Source of the DNA: Lentibacillus daqui | Lineage (GTDB): Bacteria; Bacillota; Bacilli; Bacillales; Amphibacillaceae | DNA length: 64,000 nucleotides | Direction: 5' to 3' | Assembly: GCF_027186265.1 (NCBI RefSeq) | Contig: NZ_CP114176.1 | Location: forward strand, 434,001 to 498,000 | Shown here: positions 33,971 to 42,209 of the stretch, one piece after another | Numbering within the stretch: position 1 is the first letter of the stretch | How the letters are laid out: every line of letters begins with the position of its first letter | Made by a program: the position numbers and the translations under genes | The notes under the pieces: model-generated | Databases searched by the model: none | Told to the model about the DNA's origin: nothing | What the model saw: the letters and a program-made list of their open reading frames with translations, nothing else

Positions 33971-34020
33971 GCCCAAAATGCGGCTTCTACACATCCAAAG
34001 GTAAAAGACTTTATTTACAA

Positions 34021-34108
34021 TGACAAAATTGTAAGGTTTTACGACAGAATTGTTAGGAAAATCGATATTTATTTTCCTGTTTTCCTGTCATATTGGAATT
34101 ATAGTTAG
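34021..34108 (+). promoter_or_regulatory. BceR-type operator and promoter module upstream of the DUF418 gene
   Basis: TGACA-AAAT-TGTAA (34021-34034) fits the TNACA-N4-TGTAA operator of BceR-like response regulators. A second, weaker CGACA-GAAT-TGTTA lies 21 bp further. AGGAAAATCGAT and TGGAATTAT follow at fixed distances. The same module with identical spacing is at 37176-37263. A weak -35 fits activator dependence. Confidence 0.55.
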
Positions 34109-34233
34109 ATCAGAAATCAAAACGATGATGAGATACAGTCGCCTTTGGATCTATCAAATCGTACACTTCTAGCTTCTGTTTTGTTTAGACATTTTATAGG
34201 TTCACCGATAAGTAAAGAGAGGGGATTTTTAAC

Positions 34234-35229
34234 ATGAAACAACGGATTGATACCTTGGATTTCTTGCGTGGATTTGCATTATTGGGGATTATATTCGCGA
34301 ATGTTGGGCCGATTATACTTCCCTCCTCCATTCATACAAACCTTATCTGGGGTAAAATTTTGGAGTATGTAATATCAGAACGGTTCTTTATGATTTTTTC
34401 TTTTTTATTTGGGATTGGTTTTTATATTTTCATTACGCGAGCCGTCAATCGTGGTGATCGAAGTAAGATCCTTTTTATAAGGCGGCTGATCGCACTATTG
34501 ATTTTCGGGTTGATTCATCAATATTTTCAGCCAGGAGAAGCTTTGTTACCCTATGCGATATTCGGATTCATTCTCATTCCTTTTTATCGATTAAAACCAA
34601 TCACTAATTTTATAACCGCTGTAATACTCATGGTTCCTGCTGTATTTCTCGGAGGAAGCTATTTTATGATCTTGCCGATGTTCTTGCTTGGCTTATGTAT
34701 GGGGCAGTGGAAGGTTTTTGAGAGGATTACGGCCTATCAAAAAGGATTTCGTTGGGTACAAATTGCTTCCCTTTGTCTTTTGCCTGTGGTTATTTATATT
34801 CAATATATCTTATCTGAACAAACCGGAAAATCGGAGCAAGCTAGTTCCATCTCGGCCCCGTTTGTCAGTGCATTCTTTGTGACGTCGTTAACACTCTTGC
34901 TCCGTCACAATATGATTCAAAAGTTATTGGCACCCTTAAAGTATGTGGGAAGAATGGCTTTAACGAACTACCTTGTTCAAACTGCTTTGATTTTATTAGC
35001 GAGTCATCTGTTTCATTTAACAGGTGACGTGCATCAAACGACATTAATGAACATTGCCATCGTCATTTTGATTATCCAAATGATATACAGCACCATTTGG
35101 TTTCAATATTTTAAGATCGGCCCCATGGAGTTTATATGGAGAATAGCAACATATGGAAAACTGCCCGATCGTTACAAGTCAAATGCTAATTATGTAAAGT
35201 CACTTAAAAGCCAAACCGGCAGAACATGA
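34234..35229 (+). CDS. DUF418-family membrane protein
   Basis: A 331-aa polytopic protein with eight or more helices. It starts RIDTLDFLRGFALLGIIFAN, the hallmark of DUF418 proteins (YeiB/YxaH type), and ends with the family's PMEFIWRIATYGK motif, where usual members have GPLEWLWR-L-TY. Function is unknown. The ribosome binding site is AGAGAGGGGA. Its upstream region carries the BceR-like operator also found before a YxeA-type gene, suggesting response to cell-envelope antibiotics. Confidence 0.85.
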   Translation: MKQRIDTLDFLRGFALLGIIFANVGPIILPSSIHTNLIWGKILEYVISERFFMIFSFLFGIGFYIFITRAVNRGDRSKILFIRRLIALLIFGLIHQYFQPGEALLPYAIFGFILIPFYRLKPITNFITAVILMVPAVFLGGSYFMILPMFLLGLCMGQWKVFERITAYQKGFRWVQIASLCLLPVVIYIQYILSEQTGKSEQASSISAPFVSAFFVTSLTLLLRHNMIQKLLAPLKYVGRMALTNYLVQTALILLASHLFHLTGDVHQTTLMNIAIVILIIQMIYSTIWFQYFKIGPMEFIWRIATYGKLPDRYKSNANYVKSLKSQTGRT

Positions 35230-35300
35230 CAAAATTGCAAGGAAAATAGATGTAATTATCCGTGTTTTCTTCCTAGTTAGCCTGGGTAAAGGGGTGGGAC
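35227..35300 (+). promoter_or_regulatory. Decayed third copy of the BceR-type promoter module
   Basis: TGACA-AAAT-TGCAA (35227-35240) overlaps the DUF418 stop codon and is followed directly by AGGAAAATAGAT and a TTTTCTTCCT...CCTGGG region aligning with the module at 34021. The segment between operator and AGGAAAAT is deleted. It lies about 145 nt before the YjgB-like gene. Confidence 0.4.
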
Positions 35301-35382
35301 AATTCTATATTTTCGATGTTTTAAGTAATAAATGGAAGGGAAAATGATTAAATACAAATTGATTTTGGAGGGGAGAGATAAT

Positions 35383-35967
35383 ATGAATGCGAAAAAAGGT
35401 TTGTTAATAGGTGCGGTTGCTTTGGGCCTTACAATATCTGGAGCAGGGATATCATCTGTTTCTGCTGCTGATTCCAATGCGAATGTTCCTGCGTCTTCAG
35501 TTTCAGGTATCCATTCTTCTATTACCAACCAGGAGGCAGCAGGAACTTTAAATAACATTTACGATCATGCTTTTATCGGTGAAATGCCTGGAGAGGATCA
35601 CGCATTTCGAATCAATGAAAGCACAAAAGAGGACATTCATGAAAAGTTAGGCAATCCTCAGGAGGTTGACGGTCAATTTGATTTGTACCACTGGGAAATG
35701 GGGAATCCTGGATATGGATTCGCTTATAACGAAGACAATACCGTATCTGAAATACGATACTTTGGTACAGGTGTTGAAAGACAACAAAACCTGGGAGGCA
35801 TCACACCTGCCGTATTAAGCGAACAAATCGGCAAGGCTGATACGATTCTTGCTGTTCCCGACACAAATGAAATGGACTATGTTTATAAGACGGGTGATTA
35901 TGAGCTTCACTTTGTCGTTGGCAGTGATCAAACAGTTGATCATGTGAATCTAAAGGAAGCAGAATAA
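35383..35967 (+). CDS. YjgB-like secreted protein (DUF4309)
   Basis: A 194-aa exported protein with signal peptide MNAKKGLLIGAVALGLTISG ending near the SVSAAD cleavage site. The mature part has the DUF4309 pattern (INESTKEDIHEKLGNPQ, YHWEMGNPGYGFAYN, VSEIRYFGT) as in B. subtilis YjgB (191 aa). Function is unknown. GGAGGGGAGA precedes the ATG at 35383; an upstream in-frame ATG at 35332 is rejected because it hides the signal peptide. It lies downstream of the DUF418 gene and a partial BceR-type module. Confidence 0.72.
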   Translation: MNAKKGLLIGAVALGLTISGAGISSVSAADSNANVPASSVSGIHSSITNQEAAGTLNNIYDHAFIGEMPGEDHAFRINESTKEDIHEKLGNPQEVDGQFDLYHWEMGNPGYGFAYNEDNTVSEIRYFGTGVERQQNLGGITPAVLSEQIGKADTILAVPDTNEMDYVYKTGDYELHFVVGSDQTVDHVNLKEAE

Positions 35968-36033
35968 CTGTTGATTTTGTAGGGTTGTCTCCAATGGAGG
36001 TTTTTAATAACTAATCGTTTGAGGAAAATAGGG

Positions 36034-36066
36034 AAGGTCAGCCAGTAGCTTTGGCTGACCTTTTTT
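36034..36066. terminator. Shared terminator between YjgB-like and EamA genes
   Basis: AAGGTCAGCC (36034-36043) and GGCTGACCTT (36053-36062) form a stem followed by TTTT. It overlaps the stop of the convergent EamA gene. Confidence 0.85.
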
Positions 36067-36976
36067 AAGAATCTTTATTTAATGCCACTAATAAAGTCAT
36101 CCCAATAATACAAGCTGTACCAATCCATTGGAAAATTCCAAAAGGCTCGTTTAACCAAATGACTGTTGTTAAAACAGCGGATAGAGGCTCCAGGCTGCCC
36201 AAAAGACTTGTTTGTTTAGGTGAAAGGTGCTGTAAACTTTCAATATAGAACCAAAATGCGATCATCGTACCGAAAATGATTACAAAAAAGAGATATAAAT
36301 AAATTTCCAACGTTAAATTTGTAAAGTCCAGTTGCCAAGGAGGATGGATAAAGCTTAATGCCAAGCCGCCGATAATCATAGCCCAACCTACAATAACAAG
36401 CGTATCGTATCGCGCAAGGAGAGGAACAGCGTATAACGTATAAAAGGCTAATGCTAGTCCAGATAAAACACCCCAAATAATGGCAATGACTGGCACTGAT
36501 AACTGTGATATGTATCCATTTGTTAATAGGAAAAAGCAGCCAATTAAAGCAAGCGTTACCGCCAACAAATCGTTGCGTGTTAAAACAGTCTGTTTGCGTA
36601 TGACTAAATAAATAATAATCATCACGGGAGCGAGATATTGTAATAACGTTGCAACAGCAGCATTACCGTGATTAATCGATGCCATATATGTGTATTGAGC
36701 ACCAAGCATACCAATTATTCCATAAATAATTAGTTGTACGGCTGTTTTCCTATTTTTCCAAACAGCAAGTACCTGAGAATAGTCTTTTCTAACCCACTGC
36801 ACGGCTAAAAGTAAAAAACCGGCGATGAGCAAGCGAATTGTTACGAGCCAATTGACATCGATGGCATACTGCTGAAAGAGTTTTTGTGAAACAGTACCAC
36901 CGATACCCCAAAAGGTGGCTCCTGTTATAACAAGAAATAATCCTTTCTTTTGATTAGGTCTGATCATTTTTTTCAC
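36065..36976 (-). CDS. EamA/DMT-family transporter
   Basis: A 303-aa membrane protein with ten helices in two EamA repeats (FLVITGATFWGIGGTV at the first helix; WGVLSGLALAFYTLYAVPLL in the second half; the C-terminal GSLEPLSAVLTTVIWLNE is typical). Family members export amino acids or other metabolites. It is transcribed alone; a long-range inverted repeat surrounds its promoter region. Confidence 0.88.
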   Translation of the reverse strand: MKKMIRPNQKKGLFLVITGATFWGIGGTVSQKLFQQYAIDVNWLVTIRLLIAGFLLLAVQWVRKDYSQVLAVWKNRKTAVQLIIYGIIGMLGAQYTYMASINHGNAAVATLLQYLAPVMIIIYLVIRKQTVLTRNDLLAVTLALIGCFFLLTNGYISQLSVPVIAIIWGVLSGLALAFYTLYAVPLLARYDTLVIVGWAMIIGGLALSFIHPPWQLDFTNLTLEIYLYLFFVIIFGTMIAFWFYIESLQHLSPKQTSLLGSLEPLSAVLTTVIWLNEPFGIFQWIGTACIIGMTLLVALNKDS

Positions 36977-36998
36977 CTCAAATGATGGCTCTTAATCA

Positions 36999-37090
36999 AA
37001 ATCTATGATTGACAGATTAGATGTAATTTTGATATAGGCGATAGCTAGTCTAGCATTACATTTTTATTCATTCATTTCAATCATAGATTT
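36999..37090 (-). promoter_or_regulatory. Two-arm inverted repeat upstream of the EamA gene
   Basis: AAATCTATGATTG (36999-37011) and its exact reverse complement CAATCATAGATTT (37078-37090) lie 66 bp apart, bracketing the probable promoter. They may be paired operators, possibly for DNA looping. No regulator gene is adjacent. Confidence 0.4.
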
Positions 37091-37175
37091 GGTGCTGATT
37101 CAAATTTTTAGATGTATAGTTATTTTGAAAGCGGTTTTCATCACGGATGTTTTACATAAACTGCAATTTAAAACA

Positions 37176-37263
37176 TAACAAAATTGTAAGGTTTTCCACG
37201 AGCATTGAAAGGAAAATCGATGTTCGCGTGCGTATTTTCCCTTTATAATGGAATTATCGTTGG
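37176..37263 (+). promoter_or_regulatory. BceR-type operator and promoter module upstream of the YxeA-like gene
   Basis: TAACA-AAAT-TGTAA (37176-37189), AGGAAAATCGAT 32 nt from the shared ACAAAATTG point, TATAAT at 37244-37249 and TGGAATTAT align with the module at 34021 without gaps. In B. subtilis yxeA belongs to the yxdJ (BceR-like) regulon, which supports the reading. Confidence 0.6.
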
Positions 37264-37388
37264 ATCAAGAGATCAGAACTAGGAAAAGAACGATTATGAC
37301 GCACGCTATCAGTCCTTTGATTAGCTGGCTCACAATTTCTGGTTTACGATCTAGTATTTTTCAACAATCAGGAAAGGATGGGTTCGTA

Positions 37389-37736
37389 ATGAAACAACTC
37401 CCTATCGTATGCATGGGCCTCATTTTAGCTTTACTGACCGCATGCAGTCCACAACAAATGCAAACAATCGGTTCGGATAAATATTATGTGAAAATCCAAG
37501 ATGAAGGTGAAAAATATACGGAACAAGGTAATTCCAGGTACAAATATGAATTGGAAGGCTTTAATGAAGATGGTGAAGGCAAAAATCTCGAGTTCACGAG
37601 TAATCATCAGTTAAAAGATGATGCCTATTTACGGATTTATTACAAGAAAGGCGAGGTCATTACCTATGAAGAGGTAGAAAGTGATGACATACCAAAAGAT
37701 CTCCAGCAGTTGTTGGAGGACGATAGCGATTCCTAA
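37389..37736 (+). CDS. yxeA: YxeA-family lipoprotein (DUF1093)
   Basis: A 115-aa lipoprotein, the same length as B. subtilis YxeA. The signal peptide ends in LLTAC with Cys19; the domain shows YYVKIQDEGEKY, YKYELEGFNEDGE and DDAYLRIYYKKGEVITYEEV, the usual DUF1093 signature. The ATG at 37389 follows GGAAAGGATGGG. It lies behind a BceR-type operator. It is a probable cell-envelope stress protein; the biochemical role is unknown. Confidence 0.82.
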   Translation: MKQLPIVCMGLILALLTACSPQQMQTIGSDKYYVKIQDEGEKYTEQGNSRYKYELEGFNEDGEGKNLEFTSNHQLKDDAYLRIYYKKGEVITYEEVESDDIPKDLQQLLEDDSDS

Positions 37737-37778
37737 GGCATAGTCATTTTAATCTCATCATAAGAAGAGGTGAATCGT

Positions 37779-38081
37779 ATGAAGGCGGATAAGCTTTTGT
37801 CATCTTTATGTTATTTTAGTGTCTTTTTTGCACCATTTTTATTCCCGATCATTATATATATTTTGGCATCAGGGAATGTGAGACACCATGCGGGAAAGTC
37901 ATTATGGACACACTTGGTTCCTTATCTTTCTCTTTTCATTGGTATAGGGGCGTTGGTATTAAATATAAATGTCGGAAACCAAACGACAATGCTTATCATC
38001 ATTTGTGTTTTTACTGCGATTGGGGTTTACTATTTAATTTTAAATTTTGTAAGAGGCATAAAGGTGTTAATAGAGAATTAA
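37779..38081 (+). CDS. DUF4870-like small membrane protein
   Basis: A 100-aa protein with three helices and the DUF4870 pattern SSLCYFSVFFAPFLFPIIIYIL, VRHHAGKSLWTHL. The start at 37779 is set by GAAGAGGTGA 7 nt upstream; a GTG three codons earlier is too close. It follows the YxeA-like gene by 42 nt and is probably co-transcribed with it, ending at the terminator at 38115-38156. Confidence 0.75.
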   Translation: MKADKLLSSLCYFSVFFAPFLFPIIIYILASGNVRHHAGKSLWTHLVPYLSLFIGIGALVLNINVGNQTTMLIIICVFTAIGVYYLILNFVRGIKVLIEN

Positions 38082-38114
38082 ATAGATACAAAACAATAGG
38101 ATGTAACAAATATA

Positions 38115-38156
38115 GAAAGTCCAATTTCTCAATTAAAATTAAGAAATTGGACTTTT
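38115..38156 (+). terminator. Terminator of the yxeA-DUF4870 unit
   Basis: GAAAGTCCAATTTCT (38115-38129) pairs with AGAAATTGGACTTTT (38142-38156). The loop is TCAATTAAAATTA-like. Confidence 0.88.
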
Positions 38157-38204
38157 ATCACTACTTCGGGATAGTGCCCTTTTCTCGAATGGAAATGTTC
38201 TGCA

Positions 38205-38262
38205 ACCTAAATGGATACCAATCCTTCATTGTTTACCTCTTTTGTTTTCCTGAAATTCAATA
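38205..38262 (-). pseudogene. 3'-end fragment of an amino-acid permease gene
   Basis: On the minus strand the frame reads RKTKEVNNEGLVSI then stop, closely matching the permease tail KKTKEANKDGLVSI encoded at 40513-40560. About 45 bp are shared with the intact gene. The fragment lies directly downstream of the sulfate adenylyltransferase gene. Confidence 0.6.
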
Positions 38263-38309
38263 CTTCAAAGGTTCTTTCTATTTTCATTCTTAATCTATTT
38301 AATATCATC

Positions 38310-40022
38310 TTAACTACGATATCGCTTATAAGGCAGCGGATTCCAGGTGCGAAACTCCAGCTCTTCTTTACGCAACGCAGCAGGAATATCGTCCAAGATT
38401 TGTTTAGCAACCTCCAGCTCTTTCTCTGCCTCAGATTTATCCTGATACATAAAATCATCTGAAGCTTTCTCCAATGCCTTATCTACCTTCTCTTCCAGAT
38501 TTTCCACAACCATCTTTTGCTGGTGGCGGATAGATTCGCGGGCTTCTGCAACCCATTCTGGCTGGACGTGACGTAAATTATCAGTTACATAGCTAAATTC
38601 GTCAAAAATATCTTTATACACTCGATCCGCATTATCACGAACATCGGTGATAACAGCTTCCAAATCCTCTATGGTCAACTGCTCCCCCTCCAGTGGCTTT
38701 CTACGCTTGGTTCCGCCAAGACGAGTATTTTCAAGGTAATAAGGGAAAATCTTCTTAATGGTATTTCCAACTGGATTGATTGCCAGACCATTCTCATCCA
38801 CTCCTTTTGGCTGAACACCTTGCATTGCAATGCGTGAAGACTCTGGACGAACGATTTCTTTCGGTGGTAATACACCATAGCGTAATAATTCACGAATTCC
38901 AGTTCCGGAAATATTGATACGATAACGCTCATCATGCGGACATGTTTGGTCTGTTGCCGGATTATCACAACGGGTACAATAAAATACCTCATGGAACAGG
39001 CGAACATCTATCCCCAATTCATCGGGGGTAAATTCATCAAAGATAGTGTGGCTTGCATATTTGTCATAATAATCGCCAATACCGGCATGGTCACGACCAA
39101 TTAATGCATGAGTACAGCCATAATTTTTCATAATCAAGGCATGTAGAACTGCTTCACGTGGACCAGCGAAAATATATGTCACTCGCAGTGGTGCAAACAT
39201 AGTTCTTTCCTTGGGATAATATTCCTCCAACACTGCACGATATGATAACATGCGGAACTCATGTCTTGTATATTCACGCTTTGCCATTTCCACTAGAGCT
39301 TGAACAAAAATTCCATCCATTTCTTCCAGTGCATTACGGTGAATGTATTCATGGCCGCGGTGTAGAGGGTTTGCACCCGTGATGAACCCACCAACCGAAT
39401 TCATTTTTTTGTCTTCATAAAAAAGTTTCCATGTGTCTTTTGGTTCCATTCGTATACTTTCAAATGGCCCCCAGTGAACCCGGCGGACTAAAGTAATCGG
39501 TCCAGCTAAAGCCGTGTCCCCCATCCTACGATAAATTGCGTCAACACCGGGGTGGGCGCGATCCTTAGTTCCAAAAACATGCTCTGCACGGAAATCGCGA
39601 TCATAATGGAAAATATCCTCTAACTTCAAAACAGCAACCGGCTCTTTTGTTTCATCTGCTAATGCAACTTCATCTCCAACAGACAACCCCGCAATTATTT
39701 GCTTGTTTCGATCACCAACTGGCGCGAAACTTAAAGGCACGGGCCAAACAACACCATTTGTTAAACGTCCTTCTGTCAGAACGGACTTATAATCCGCCTC
39801 ATTCATAAATCCTTCATTCGGTGATAGTACACCTGTTGCAATCATCTCAAGCGTAATAACAGCCTCTAAATCCACCATAATCATCGGCAGCTGCTTTGCC
39901 CGCTCCAATTCCTCTTCTCGTTCTTTTCCTTTAAGTACCCTGTCAACTAATTTACCGCCATGTGGCTTCTGTGGATAGCTTGCTAATTTTTCCTCTGTTA
40001 AAAATACATTATCCTGACTCAT
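38310..40022 (-). CDS. sat: Sulfate adenylyltransferase with C-terminal extension
   Basis: A 570-aa ATP sulfurylase producing APS from sulfate and ATP. An N-terminal PUA-like domain is followed by the catalytic nucleotidyltransferase domain with NPLHRGHEY (HxGH) and GRDHAGIGDYY. A zinc-like cluster CTRCDNPATDQTCPH follows. B. subtilis Sat has about 382 aa; here an extra stretch of about 170 residues after RPESSRIAMQG contains long charged helices (EAVITDVRDNADRVYKDIFD and a Lys/Glu-rich coiled coil). It is not an APS kinase: no P-loop is visible. No other sulfate-assimilation gene is adjacent. Confidence 0.88.
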   Translation of the reverse strand: MSQDNVFLTEEKLASYPQKPHGGKLVDRVLKGKEREEELERAKQLPMIMVDLEAVITLEMIATGVLSPNEGFMNEADYKSVLTEGRLTNGVVWPVPLSFAPVGDRNKQIIAGLSVGDEVALADETKEPVAVLKLEDIFHYDRDFRAEHVFGTKDRAHPGVDAIYRRMGDTALAGPITLVRRVHWGPFESIRMEPKDTWKLFYEDKKMNSVGGFITGANPLHRGHEYIHRNALEEMDGIFVQALVEMAKREYTRHEFRMLSYRAVLEEYYPKERTMFAPLRVTYIFAGPREAVLHALIMKNYGCTHALIGRDHAGIGDYYDKYASHTIFDEFTPDELGIDVRLFHEVFYCTRCDNPATDQTCPHDERYRINISGTGIRELLRYGVLPPKEIVRPESSRIAMQGVQPKGVDENGLAINPVGNTIKKIFPYYLENTRLGGTKRRKPLEGEQLTIEDLEAVITDVRDNADRVYKDIFDEFSYVTDNLRHVQPEWVAEARESIRHQQKMVVENLEEKVDKALEKASDDFMYQDKSEAEKELEVAKQILDDIPAALRKEELEFRTWNPLPYKRYRS

Positions 40023-40149
40023 ATTTCTCCTCCTAATTTTTTAAAAAGGACGAGGAACCCAGTCCCCTTTTCCCGATAGTAAGCACCACCATAACCAACA
40101 TTCGCCTTAGCTTTAACCGCCATATAGTGTTTAAAATTATGTGAACATC

Positions 40150-40166
40150 TGGTAAGCGCTTGCGCA
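40150..40166 (-). promoter_or_regulatory. Possible cre (CcpA) site upstream of sat
   Basis: TGGTAAGCGCTTGCGCA contains the palindrome AAGCGCTT with near-consensus flanks for catabolite-responsive elements. It lies about 130 nt before the sat start. Confidence 0.35.
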
Positions 40167-40404
40167 ACTACTAATTATTATACTATTCTTTGGATATCCA
40201 AAATATTAATAAATCCCAAACGGTAGGATTTCGGTGTTGATTGGTAATGATTGGATGGTGAATAATGATTCATGTAATCTGGCCTGTTTATTGAATTGTC
40301 TTAATCGAGCTAGTAAGGTAATTCCATCGAACTTTATATCAAAGTAACAACAGTAGTTTTTAAACAATTTTATTATAAATGAAACGATTTTATTATCACG
40401 AAAC

Positions 40405-40440
40405 AATGGCAACGATTGTAAAGTACGTTAAATTGGGAAT
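40405..40440. repeat. Duplicated internal fragment of the permease gene
   Basis: ATGGCAACGATTGTAAAGTA and following bases repeat, with few changes, the coding segment at 40662-40697 of the adjacent permease. It lies between sat and the permease stop and is not part of an intact gene. Confidence 0.65.
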
Positions 40441-40481
40441 TAATGTTTACCAGCATGTTAAGAAATCCTGCCTCCAATTCT

Positions 40482-41897
40482 TCATGTATAGTAATCTTTT
40501 ACATCCTCATGAATGGATACCAATCCATCCTTGTTTGCCTCTTTTGTTTTCTTCCTTTGCGTGAAGAAATAGAAAAGCAGAACAATAATGGTAAGCACTA
40601 ATGTAAATATAATTTGCACCCGCATCGATTCGATGAAGAACATGGCGACTAACAATGCCGAAATGGCAACGATCGTAAAGTACGTTAAATAAGGAAATAA
40701 CCACATTTTAACGACAAGTGCTTCTGGATTTTCCTTTTCGACTTTCCTTCTCGTTTTTAAATGCGAAACAGCGATAGTTAGATATAAAATCAATGTAATC
40801 GCGCTACAGGAATTTACTAAAAACATAAATACTTTATCTGGAGAAACATAGTTCATGATGACCGCTATATAAGAAAAAAAGGTACCAGCTAAAATCGCTT
40901 GAACAGGTGCACCTTTTTTGTTTACTTTTAAGAAACGTTTTGGTGCTTCCCCTTTTTCTGCAAGGGAATACAACATACGTGATGTGGCATATAATGCAGA
41001 ATTCAGACAAGATAATACAGCGGTTAAAACGATAAAATTCATAATGACAGCAGCTGCGGGAATTCCAATATAATCAAGTACGGCAACATATGGGCTTTGC
41101 AAAATGTCAGACGAGCTCCAAGGTAGAAGTGTCACAACTACTGCAATGGAACCTACATAAAATATGAGAATGCGCCAGGTAACAGAATTGGTCGCCTGTG
41201 TAATGGCTTTCTTCGGTTCAGCTGATTCACCAGCTGCAATCGCAACAATTTCCGTACCCATAAAAGAAAAAATAACGATGACAACACCCATTAATACTGC
41301 CGCAAATCCGTTTGGCATAAAACCTCCCTGCCCGATTAAATTCGTCAAACCAATCGGATCAAAGGTTGGTGTTATTCCAAAAATAATTGAAATGCCAACC
41401 ACTAAAAACAAAATAATACTAACCACTTTAATTAAGGAAAACCAATATTCAAATTCACCAAATGACTTAACCGATACAATATTGGTTAATGTTAATAATA
41501 CGGTTAATATCAAGCTCATTAGCCATAACGGAACGCCACTATACCAATATTGAATAATGGCAGCTCCAGCTGTTGCTTCAAGTGCTATCGCAATTACCCA
41601 AAAAAACCAATACAACCATCCAATCAAAAATCCAGCCCAAGGTCCGATTGCTTCATAGGCATAATGTGCAAAAGATCCACTTGTTGGATTTACTGCTGCC
41701 ATTTCCCCCAACATTCGCATCGTAAAAATAACCAACATTCCTGCAAAAGCATAAGAAAGGATTGCCCCTGGCCCGGCAGTATGTATAACAGCACCACTTC
41801 CTACAAACAATCCCGCCCCAATAACTCCCGCAATGGCAATCATGGTCATGTGACGTTTTTTAAGCCCTTTTTGTAATTGAGTATCGGATGTATTCAT
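40482..41897 (-). CDS. Amino-acid permease, APC superfamily (AAT/GabP type)
   Basis: A 471-aa transporter with twelve helices. It begins LQKGLKKRHMTMIAIAGVIGAGLFVGSG, the classical AAT-family start, and has the conserved EIVAIAAGESAEPKKAI segment after helix 6. It resembles GabP/AnsP/ProY-type proton symporters; the specific amino acid is not clear. Parts of its 3' end are duplicated at 38205-38262 and 40405-40440. It is transcribed alone. Confidence 0.9.
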   Translation of the reverse strand: MNTSDTQLQKGLKKRHMTMIAIAGVIGAGLFVGSGAVIHTAGPGAILSYAFAGMLVIFTMRMLGEMAAVNPTSGSFAHYAYEAIGPWAGFLIGWLYWFFWVIAIALEATAGAAIIQYWYSGVPLWLMSLILTVLLTLTNIVSVKSFGEFEYWFSLIKVVSIILFLVVGISIIFGITPTFDPIGLTNLIGQGGFMPNGFAAVLMGVVIVIFSFMGTEIVAIAAGESAEPKKAITQATNSVTWRILIFYVGSIAVVVTLLPWSSSDILQSPYVAVLDYIGIPAAAVIMNFIVLTAVLSCLNSALYATSRMLYSLAEKGEAPKRFLKVNKKGAPVQAILAGTFFSYIAVIMNYVSPDKVFMFLVNSCSAITLILYLTIAVSHLKTRRKVEKENPEALVVKMWLFPYLTYFTIVAISALLVAMFFIESMRVQIIFTLVLTIIVLLFYFFTQRKKTKEANKDGLVSIHEDVKDYYT

Positions 41898-42137
41898 TAA
41901 TAATCGGCCCCTCCCGTAGTTGAATCATCATAATCGATATGGACTATTTTTTTAGTTTATCATGTAAGCGTATTCATAAAAACCAACACACTGTAAATCA
42001 AATAGAAATAGTATTTTAACAATATGTCAAAATAACGGGAATATTTAACCGGATTTATTCGTAAACCACATTGACGAACGTTTAGATCAATCTTCTTGCA
42101 AATGATTTAAACGAAATTTGATACTATTTTTATAGGG

Positions 42138-42166
42138 TTGACAACCAATGATAACAGGGCTATATT
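42138..42166 (+). promoter_or_regulatory. Sigma-A promoter of the tetR-DUF4260 unit
   Basis: TTGACA (42138-42143), 17 bp, TATATT (42161-42166). The operator begins two bases downstream of the -10 box. Confidence 0.75.
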
Positions 42167-42167
42167 A

Positions 42168-42192
42168 TTAATTAAACAATGGTCAATTAATA
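42168..42192 (+). promoter_or_regulatory. TetR-type operator 1
   Basis: TTAATTAAACAATGGTCAAT and flanking TAATA form an imperfect palindrome (TTAATT...AATTAA). The same 25-bp site with three changes occurs at 42796-42820, before the next gene. Its position over the transcription start suggests autorepression. Confidence 0.7.
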
Positions 42193-42209
42193 AATTGGAG
42201 CTGATCTTT

